From Coprosoma sp963632935 (lineage in GTDB: Bacteria; Bacillota_I; Bacilli_A; RF39; UBA660): DNA of 54,541 nt. The position numbers and the translations under genes were made by a program. Positions 48,243 through 54,541 of this stretch are shown here, in pieces (position 1 is the first letter of the stretch; each line of letters starts with the position of its first letter). The notes under the pieces are model-generated. The model saw only the letters and a program-made list of their open reading frames with translations. It was not told where the DNA came from and did no database searches. The DNA is taken from assembly GCA_963632935.1 (NCBI GenBank), contig CAVGWA010000007.1, positions 1 through 54,541 on the forward strand, in the 5' to 3' direction.

Positions 48243-48971
48243 ATGCAATATAAAAATTTAAATATAAATTATGTTAGATATGGAAATAAAAAAAACGATA
48301 CTGTTGTTTTATTGCATGGATGGGGACAAAATATTCAAATGATGAAGCCTATTGGTGATAATTTAAAAGATAAAGATGTTATTATTATTGACCTTCCTGG
48401 TCATGGTAAAAGCGATGAACCTAAGGAAGTATGGCTTTTAGATGATTTTGTTGAAATGATTCATGAACTACTTTTAAAAGAAAAAGTTGAAAATCCTACT
48501 TTAATTGGTCATTCATTTGGCGGTAAAATAAGTTTAATATATGCTAGTAGATATAAGGTTAAAAAATTAGTTTTATTTGGAAGCCCGTTTAAAGTTAAGA
48601 AAAACCCTAATAGTTTAAAAGTTAAAATACTAAAAAAAATTAAGTCACTTCCTGGTATGGAAAAATTAGCAGAGAAAGCTAAAAAGCATATGGGCTCAAC
48701 TGATTATAGAAATGCTTCACCTATAATGCGTGAGATTTTAGTTAAACATGTAAATACTGATATTACTGATTTAGTTAAAAAAATTAAATGTCCAACTATT
48801 ATAATATGGGGCACTAATGATAAAGCGGTTAATATTGCTGATGCATATGAACTTGAATCTTTAATTAAAGATAGTGCAGTTATTGCTTATGAAGGATGTA
48901 CGCATTATGCTTATTTAGAAAGACTTGTTCAAACTAATAATATAATCAATAAATTTTTGGAGGAAAAATAA
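48243..48971 (+). CDS. Alpha/beta hydrolase
   Basis: A 242-residue alpha/beta hydrolase fold enzyme, cytoplasmic. VVLLHGWGQNIQMM holds the oxyanion HG element. DLPGHGKSDEP follows. GHSFGGKISLIYA carries the nucleophile Ser in G-x-S-x-G near residue 88. WGTNDKAV has the acid Asp, and the catalytic His is in CTHYAYLE near the end. The triad is complete, but the substrate cannot be told. Start ATG 48243 has AAAGGTGAT upstream; the GTG at 48234 lies in that RBS. It overlaps murF by one base (TAATGG), placing it in the murF-ddl-ileS operon. A link to wall-lipid or peptidoglycan metabolism is only inferred. Confidence 0.85.
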   Translation: MQYKNLNINYVRYGNKKNDTVVLLHGWGQNIQMMKPIGDNLKDKDVIIIDLPGHGKSDEPKEVWLLDDFVEMIHELLLKEKVENPTLIGHSFGGKISLIYASRYKVKKLVLFGSPFKVKKNPNSLKVKILKKIKSLPGMEKLAEKAKKHMGSTDYRNASPIMREILVKHVNTDITDLVKKIKCPTIIIWGTNDKAVNIADAYELESLIKDSAVIAYEGCTHYAYLERLVQTNNIINKFLEEK

Positions 48972-50563
48972 TGGATAAAGATTTTTTAATATCATGCTTA
49001 GTTTATATTATTTATGTTTTTATTAAAAGCTTAAATAATATGCAAATGCTTCAGCAAAACAAATATAATAGAAAAAAAACATATTTAAAATGGATAAAAA
49101 ATAATTTAAAAAAAGTATTTAAAGATTATAGTATTTTATTTATTATTTTTATATTTTTTAAAGATGAAAGATTATTAAGAGCTATATTTATTTTATTTTA
49201 TATAGTTTTAGATATTAAAATGGAAATTGATAAAAAATATAAACAAAATAAATTACCTTTAAAATATACCTCTAGAATGAAAAGATTATTATTTACTAAT
49301 ACTTTAGTTATTATAATTCCAATAATTATTATGAGTTTTTACACTAAAGGTAATGTTAAGTTATTTTATTTAATATTAGGTTTATGTGCTTATTTAAATA
49401 GTTTATATATTTTAATTGCTCTTTTAATAAATACACCAGTTGAAAAATTTGTCGGTTATTATTTTAAAAGAAAAGCGATTAATAAAATTAAAAATATGAA
49501 ATCATTAAAGGTTGTTGGAATTACTGGAAGTTATGGTAAAACCAGTAGTAAAAATATTTTAAATGATATTTTAAATATTAAATATAACTCTATGCCAACA
49601 CCTAAAAATTTTAATACACCTTTTGGTCTAATGATTACAATCAATAACTATTTAGATAAATTTACCGATGTTTTTATAGCAGAAATGGGTGCTTGTCAAG
49701 GTGGGGATATTAAAGAGTTATGTGATTTAGTTCATCCTAAATATGGCATTATTACCAAAATAGGGGTAGCTCATTTAGCTACATTTGGTAGTAGAGAAAA
49801 TATTCAAAAAACTAAATTTGAACTTATTGAATCATTACCATCCGATGGAATTGGTATTTTAAATGCGGATGATGAATGGCAAAAAAATTATAAAATAAAA
49901 AATAATTGTAAAATTAAGTGGATTGGTATTGATAATGAAGCTGATGTTATGGCTAAAAATATTAAATTATCTCCTAATGGTACTAGCTTTGATTGCTATT
50001 TTAAAGGCGATGATAAATCTTATAAGTTTGAGACTAAATTATTAGGTTATGCGAATGTTTATAATATTTTAGCTGGCATTTGTTTAGGTAAAGAATTTGG
50101 TATGAGTATAGAACAACTCCAAGCTGGTGTTTCTAAAGTTAAAGCTGTTGAACACAGATTAGAACTTAAAAAACAAGGTGATATTACATTTATAGATGAT
50201 GCTTATAATTCTAATCCAACAGGTGCTTTAATGGCTTTAGATGTATTAAAATTAATGCCAGGTAAACATATTATAGTAACTCCAGGTATGATTGAACTTG
50301 GAAGTGAAGAATATAATAAAAATAAAGAATTTGGCCTACAAATGTCTTCAAGGTGTGATGAGGTTATATTGGTTGGAAAAGAAAAAACAAAACCAATTTA
50401 TGAAGGCTTAATTGAAGGGAATTTTAATAAAAATAAAATACATGTTATAAATGATGTGTTAGATGCTTTTCCTTTAGTACAATCATTAAAAGAAAATGAA
50501 ACTTATGTACTTTTGGAAAATGATTTGCCAGATATATTTAATGAAAGAGGGAAGATAAAATGA
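48971..50563 (+). CDS. murF: MurF-like Mur ligase with N-terminal membrane domain
   Basis: MurF adds D-Ala-D-Ala to UDP-MurNAc-tripeptide, the last cytoplasmic step of the peptidoglycan stem. Residues about 1-160 contain four or five predicted membrane helices (FLISCLVYIIYVFIKSL, SILFIIFIFF, TLVIIIPIIIMSFY, LFYLILGLCAYLNSLYILIA), absent from ordinary ~450-residue MurF. The Mur ligase then starts: P-loop GITGSYGKTSSKN near 183-195, MPTPKNFNTPFG, AEMGACQGGDIKEL, LNADDEW and HRLELKKQGD with DDAYNSNPTGA. The last is the MurF-type signature. It is followed with a 4-bp overlap by ddl, its direct pathway partner. Membrane tethering may place it near lipid II synthesis. Confidence 0.88.
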   Translation: MDKDFLISCLVYIIYVFIKSLNNMQMLQQNKYNRKKTYLKWIKNNLKKVFKDYSILFIIFIFFKDERLLRAIFILFYIVLDIKMEIDKKYKQNKLPLKYTSRMKRLLFTNTLVIIIPIIIMSFYTKGNVKLFYLILGLCAYLNSLYILIALLINTPVEKFVGYYFKRKAINKIKNMKSLKVVGITGSYGKTSSKNILNDILNIKYNSMPTPKNFNTPFGLMITINNYLDKFTDVFIAEMGACQGGDIKELCDLVHPKYGIITKIGVAHLATFGSRENIQKTKFELIESLPSDGIGILNADDEWQKNYKIKNNCKIKWIGIDNEADVMAKNIKLSPNGTSFDCYFKGDDKSYKFETKLLGYANVYNILAGICLGKEFGMSIEQLQAGVSKVKAVEHRLELKKQGDITFIDDAYNSNPTGALMALDVLKLMPGKHIIVTPGMIELGSEEYNKNKEFGLQMSSRCDEVILVGKEKTKPIYEGLIEGNFNKNKIHVINDVLDAFPLVQSLKENETYVLLENDLPDIFNERGKIK

Positions 50564-51747
50564 TAAAAGTTGGAGTTATTTTTGGAGGAGATTCTGTTGA
50601 ACATGAAGTTAGTATAATCTCTGCTTTACAAGCTATGGAAAATATTGATACAGATAAATATGAAATTATTCCAATTTATATTAGTAAAGATCGTCATTTT
50701 TATACAGGCGAAGCTTTAAGAGATATGGAAACATTTAAATATTTTGATAATATGAAAAAATTTGTTAAAGAAATTACTTTATGCCGTAAAGGTGATGAGG
50801 TAGTTATGCAGAAGATTAAAGGATTTTTTGGAAGAAACGTTAATACTATTGATGTTGCTTTTCCAATTGTTCATGGTAAAGGTGCTGAAGATGGTACTTT
50901 ATCTGGATATTTAGAAACTTTAGGACTTCCAGTAGTAGGACCATCCGTTTTAGGTGCTTCTTTAGGACAAGATAAAGTAGTTTTAAAACAAGTGTTAGAA
51001 GCTAATGGAATTAAAACGCCTAATTATGTTTGGTTTTATGATTATGAATATGATATGAATAAAGATGATATTATAAAAAATATTGAAAAAATAGGTTATC
51101 CAGTTGTTGTTAAACCAGCTAATTTAGGTAGTACAATTGGTATTAATACAGCTCATAATACAGATGAAGTTAAAAAGGCTATAGAAGAGGCTATAGAGTA
51201 TGATAAAAAAATTGTTGTTGAACAGATGATACCTAATTTATTAGAACTTAATTGTGCGGTTTGTGGCAATTATGAATATATGGAAACTAGTTTAATTGCT
51301 CAAATGAAAATGAAACATGAACTATTAACTTTTGAAGATAAATATTTATCAGGTGGTAAGAAAACACCAGGTGTTAAACAATCTGGCTCTATGTCTAATA
51401 GTGAATTTGAAATACCAGCTAAAATATCAGATGAGATGACAAATAAAATATATGAGATATCTAAGAAAGTATTTAGAGTTTTAAATTTAAAAGGTGTTAG
51501 TAGAATTGATTATTTGGTTAATGAAAAAACAGGTGATATTTATGTTAATGAACCTAATACTATTCCAGGCTCACTTGCATTTTATATGTATAAACCAAAA
51601 GGAAAAGATTATAAAACTTTAACTGATGAATTAATAAAAACTGCTATTAAAGATTATAAAAATGAAAATAGAAAAACATCTAGTTTTACATCTAATATAT
51701 TAAGTAATTATAATGGAACTAAAGGATTTAAAAAGGGAGTTAAATAA
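50560..51747 (+). CDS. ddl: D-alanine--D-alanine ligase
   Basis: Ddl joins two D-alanines using ATP, supplying the dipeptide that MurF attaches. Its 395 residues have the N-terminal FGGDSVEHEVSIISALQAM, VVGPSVLGASLGQDKVVLKQ, VVKPANLGSTIGIN (ATP-grasp) and SRIDYLVNEKTGDIYVNEPN followed by TIPGSLAFYM. It is longer than typical Ddl (about 350), with extra residues in the N-terminal domain and a Ser/Thr-rich tail. NEPNTIPG replaces the common NEINTxPG; I recall this variant in clostridial Ddl paralogues. It overlaps murF by 4 bp (ATGA), so translation is coupled. A D-Ala-D-Ser or D-Ala-D-Lac specificity cannot be excluded from sequence alone. Confidence 0.9.
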   Translation: MIKVGVIFGGDSVEHEVSIISALQAMENIDTDKYEIIPIYISKDRHFYTGEALRDMETFKYFDNMKKFVKEITLCRKGDEVVMQKIKGFFGRNVNTIDVAFPIVHGKGAEDGTLSGYLETLGLPVVGPSVLGASLGQDKVVLKQVLEANGIKTPNYVWFYDYEYDMNKDDIIKNIEKIGYPVVVKPANLGSTIGINTAHNTDEVKKAIEEAIEYDKKIVVEQMIPNLLELNCAVCGNYEYMETSLIAQMKMKHELLTFEDKYLSGGKKTPGVKQSGSMSNSEFEIPAKISDEMTNKIYEISKKVFRVLNLKGVSRIDYLVNEKTGDIYVNEPNTIPGSLAFYMYKPKGKDYKTLTDELIKTAIKDYKNENRKTSSFTSNILSNYNGTKGFKKGVK

Positions 51748-51756
51748 GGAGGATTT

Positions 51757-54483
51757 ATGGATTACAAAGATACGTTATTAATGCCAAAAACTGAATTTAA
51801 AATGCGTGGTAATTTGGCAGAAAATGAAGTTAAAATGAGAAATCACTGGGAGGATATTGATTTATATAGTTTAATTAAAAATAAAAACAAAAGTAATAAA
51901 CCTTTTATTTTACACGACGGCCCACCATATGCGAATGGTAATATTCATTTAGGTCATGCTTTAAATAAAATTTTAAAGGATTTTATTAATAGAAGTAAAA
52001 TGATGGAAGGATATTATGTAGAATATATTCCTGGATGGGATACTCATGGACTTCCTATTGAACAGGCTGTTACTAATAGCGGTGTTGATAGAAAAAGCAT
52101 GAGTGTAGCTGATTTTAGAGAGTTATGTAAAAAATATGCTTTAGAACAAGTTAATAAACAAAGAGAAGATTTTAAAATGTTAAATGTAATGGCTGATTGG
52201 GATAATCCTTATATTACTTTAACTAAAGAATATGAAGCAAGACAAATTGAAGTATTTGCTAAAATGGCACAAAAGGGATTAATTTTTAAAGGATTAAAAC
52301 CTGTTTATTGGTCTCCATCTTCAGAAACTGCTCTAGCAGAAGCTGAAATCGAATATAAAGATAAAACAGATCCATCTATTTATGTACCTTTTACTGTTTG
52401 TGAAGGAAATGAATATGTATCTGAAGGCGATAAATTAGTTATTTGGACAACTACACCTTGGACATTGCCTGGTAATATGGGTGTGTGTGTTGGAGCAGAT
52501 TTTGAATATTCTAAAGTTTCATATAATGACAGTAATTATATTGTCGCAAGTGCATTACTTGAAGATTTAATGAAAGAATTTGAATTTGATAAATATGAAG
52601 TTTTATCTACATTTAAAGGCAGTAATTTAGCTGGAGTTATTTATAAACATCCATTTATGGATAGAACTTGCCCTGTTATTACTGCAAACCATGTTACTTT
52701 AGATGCAGGAACTGGTTTAGTTCATACCGCACCTGCATATGGTGTTGATGACTTTATTGCTGGTAAAGCAAATAACTTAGGAATGATTAATGGTGTTAAT
52801 GACCAAGGTATTTTAACTGAAGAATCTGGTATGTTTGAAGGATTATCTGTAGAAGATGCTAATAAAGTTATTCCTAAATGGCTTAAAGAAAATGGTTATT
52901 TACTTAAATTAAAATATATTACTCACTCATATCCACATGATTGGAGAAGTAAAAAGCCAATAATTTTTAGAGCTACTAAACAATGGTTCTGTAGTGTAGA
53001 TAAAATAAAAGATGATATTTTAAATGAAATTGATAATAACATTGACTTCCACACTGAATGGGGAAGAGTTAGAATGCATAATATGATCAAAGATAGAGGA
53101 GACTGGTGTATTTCTCGTCAAAGAGCTTGGGGTGTACCAATTCCAATTTTCTATAATGAAGATGGTTCTGAAATTGTTGATTATGATGTTATGATGCATG
53201 TAGCGTCTTTATTTAGAGAATATGGTTCTAATATTTGGTTTGAAAAAGATGCTAAAGAATTGCTTCCAAAAGGATATACAAATCCTGCTAGTCCAAATGG
53301 TGAATTTAAAAAAGAAACAGATATTATGGATGTATGGTTTGATTCTGGATCTTCTTGGAATGGTACTTTGATTGAAAGAAAAATGCCATATCCAGCTGAT
53401 ATTTATTTAGAAGGATCTGATCAGTATCGTGGTTGGTTTAATTCTTCATTAATTTGTAGTATGGCTACTAATGGAAAAAGCCCTTATAAAGGTTTAATTT
53501 CTGCTGGGTTTGTTTTAGATGGTAAAGGATTTAAAATGAGCAAGTCATTAGGAAATGTAGTAAAACCTATTGATGTAGTAAGTAAACAAGGGGCGGATAT
53601 TTTAAGACTTTGGGTTGCTTCAGTAGATTATACAGAAGATGTTAGATTTAGTGATGAATTACTTTCACAAGTTAAAGAATCATACCGTAAAATTAGAAAT
53701 ACTTACAGATTTATGTTAGGTAATTTATTTGATTTTGATCCATCTTTAGATAAAGTATCTTATGATAAAATGCCTTTAACAGATAAATATATGTTAAATG
53801 AACTATCTACTATTACTGATAAGGTAATTAAAGAATATGACAATTATAACTATGATGAAATTTATAAAATTATTAATAATTATGTTAATAGTTTATCTAA
53901 TTTCTATTTAGATTATACTAAAGATATTTTATATATTGAAAAATCAGATGATAATTCAAGAAAATCAGTTCAAACAGTTTTATATGAAATTTTAACCTCA
54001 TTAATTAAATTGATGGCTCCAATTTTACCTTATACATCAGAAGAAGTTTATAATTTGATTCCAGGAAAAAAAGAAGTAAGTGTACATTTAGAAAATTTCC
54101 CTGAAGTTAAAAAATATAAAGATTCACAAGAAATTAATGAAGTATTTGAATTATTCTTTGGTATTAAAAACGATGTTTATAAAGCTTTAGAAGAAGCTAG
54201 AGCTGATAAAATTATTGGTAAATCATTAGAAGCTAAAGTATTCTTGAAATTGCGTGATGAAGATAAGGAAACATTAAAACCAATTTTATCTAACTTAAAA
54301 CAATTATTTATAGTATCTGATGTTGTATTAACTACTGAGGATGTTACTAAATATGAATATTGCAGCGTTCAAGTTCAAAAATTTGAAGGTGAAAGATGTG
54401 AAAGATGTTGGAATTATTTCAATGAAATTGATTTAACTGGTAATTTATGCCCAAGATGTCATAGTATTATAAATGAAAAATAG
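51757..54483 (+). CDS. ileS: Isoleucine--tRNA ligase
   Basis: A class I synthetase charging tRNA-Ile with editing of Val. The 908 residues carry the HIGH-type motif PYANGNIHLGHALNKI near 57-72, the CP1 editing domain (about 180-390, with WTTTPWTLPGNMGV and GTGLVHTAPAYGVDD), KMSKSLGN near 590-597 and a C-terminal zinc finger CERCWNYF followed by LCPRCHS. This is the bacterial (mupirocin-sensitive-type) length, not the longer eukaryote-like form. RBS AAGGAGG lies 10 bp after ddl. It is the distal gene of an operon headed by an Ile-specific T-box about 3.6 kb upstream, with no second T-box in front of it. Confidence 0.96.
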   Translation: MDYKDTLLMPKTEFKMRGNLAENEVKMRNHWEDIDLYSLIKNKNKSNKPFILHDGPPYANGNIHLGHALNKILKDFINRSKMMEGYYVEYIPGWDTHGLPIEQAVTNSGVDRKSMSVADFRELCKKYALEQVNKQREDFKMLNVMADWDNPYITLTKEYEARQIEVFAKMAQKGLIFKGLKPVYWSPSSETALAEAEIEYKDKTDPSIYVPFTVCEGNEYVSEGDKLVIWTTTPWTLPGNMGVCVGADFEYSKVSYNDSNYIVASALLEDLMKEFEFDKYEVLSTFKGSNLAGVIYKHPFMDRTCPVITANHVTLDAGTGLVHTAPAYGVDDFIAGKANNLGMINGVNDQGILTEESGMFEGLSVEDANKVIPKWLKENGYLLKLKYITHSYPHDWRSKKPIIFRATKQWFCSVDKIKDDILNEIDNNIDFHTEWGRVRMHNMIKDRGDWCISRQRAWGVPIPIFYNEDGSEIVDYDVMMHVASLFREYGSNIWFEKDAKELLPKGYTNPASPNGEFKKETDIMDVWFDSGSSWNGTLIERKMPYPADIYLEGSDQYRGWFNSSLICSMATNGKSPYKGLISAGFVLDGKGFKMSKSLGNVVKPIDVVSKQGADILRLWVASVDYTEDVRFSDELLSQVKESYRKIRNTYRFMLGNLFDFDPSLDKVSYDKMPLTDKYMLNELSTITDKVIKEYDNYNYDEIYKIINNYVNSLSNFYLDYTKDILYIEKSDDNSRKSVQTVLYEILTSLIKLMAPILPYTSEEVYNLIPGKKEVSVHLENFPEVKKYKDSQEINEVFELFFGIKNDVYKALEEARADKIIGKSLEAKVFLKLRDEDKETLKPILSNLKQLFIVSDVVLTTEDVTKYEYCSVQVQKFEGERCERCWNYFNEIDLTGNLCPRCHSIINEK

Positions 54484-54541
54484 AATGGTTCTTTGTCAAA
54501 TAGTGTTGGTGAACAATAAATTTGATAAATGAATTGATATT

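Noticed and set aside
1..54541. Mycoplasma-type code (TGA as Trp)
   Set aside because: TGA ends several genes in the expected place (clpC, truB, murF) and tryptophans are TGG.
1..54541. CRISPR array, integrase, transposase or prophage module
   Set aside because: No regularly spaced repeats with spacers, recombinase motifs or phage structural genes are visible; the only tandem repeats are the 108-bp coding repeat and a 17-bp duplication.

Overview
The window is about 54.5 kb of very AT-rich bacterial chromosome (judged by eye) from a low-GC Firmicutes/Bacilli-type organism. TGA is used as a stop (for example clpC, truB, murF) and Trp is TGG, so this is the standard code and not the Mycoplasma code. 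Wall genes (murF, ddl, an LCP protein, an amidase, a PASTA kinase, a D-Asp cross-bridge operon), division genes (sepF, divIVA), T-box leaders, a CIRCE operator and a pyruvate:ferredoxin oxidoreductase together suggest an anaerobic, walled, probably uncultured gut Bacilli lineage near the Mollicutes/Erysipelotrichia. That placement is inference from gene content and style; no rRNA marker is present.

Layout. 1-4860: leftward tRNA-Gly(GCC), an LCP-family protein with a long extracellular region, gltX, an HrcA/CIRCE-controlled hsp20, and secG. 4980-13656: rlmN, then the classic stp-prkC-rsgA-rpe run followed by a pyruvate:ferredoxin oxidoreductase. Here rpe is fused in frame to a type IV pseudopilin. 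13649-15476: two leftward genes carrying three copies of an unrecognised ~200-residue domain. 15581-22000: cysS-truB-mscL, a YgjP-like metallopeptidase, an M23 wall hydrolase, a Cse60-like small protein and a MurJ/SpoVB-type flippase. 22015-27824: a repeat-bearing membrane protein, a secreted surface protein, clpC and a small unknown. 27847-31570 (minus): D-aspartate ligase, aspartate racemase and an AsnB-type amidotransferase, predicted to build a D-Asp/D-Asn peptidoglycan cross-bridge. 31815-37610: two small unknowns, a Phe T-box with pheS-pheT, and an unknown protein. 37650-38156: a candidate structured RNA directly before tRNA-Cys, then tRNA-Gly(TCC). 38305-40079 (minus): a type II restriction-modification pair with an HhaI-like C5 methyltransferase. 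40429-42954: a stand-alone pseudopilin, an internally duplicated unknown, a TcdA-like E1 enzyme and an unknown. 42958-45550: a compact Gly T-box with glyS, a small unknown and an MgtC-type membrane protein. 45627-46865 (minus): an N-acetylmuramoyl-L-alanine amidase. 47078-54483: sepF, divIVA, an Ile T-box, then alpha/beta hydrolase-murF-ddl-ileS.

How it fits together. Much of the window concerns envelope building and its control. It holds the serine/threonine kinase-phosphatase pair, MurF and Ddl making the stem-peptide terminus, the D-Asp branch pathway, a flippase, wall hydrolases, an LCP transferase and the Z-ring/polar factors. A second theme is aminoacyl-tRNA supply: gltX, cysS, pheST, glyS and ileS, three of them behind T-boxes. 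In each T-box the bulge nucleotide matches the expected discriminator base (A73 for Phe and Ile, U73 for Gly; both tRNA-Gly genes here have U73). The themes meet in the last operon, where the Ile T-box lies about 3.6 kb before ileS and upstream of murF and ddl.

The strongest items for follow-up are the epimerase-pseudopilin fusion with an A7 run exactly at the junction, the Ile T-box/murF-ddl-ileS arrangement, the structured RNA before tRNA-Cys, the compact glyS T-box, and the D-Asp operon with upstream direct repeats.
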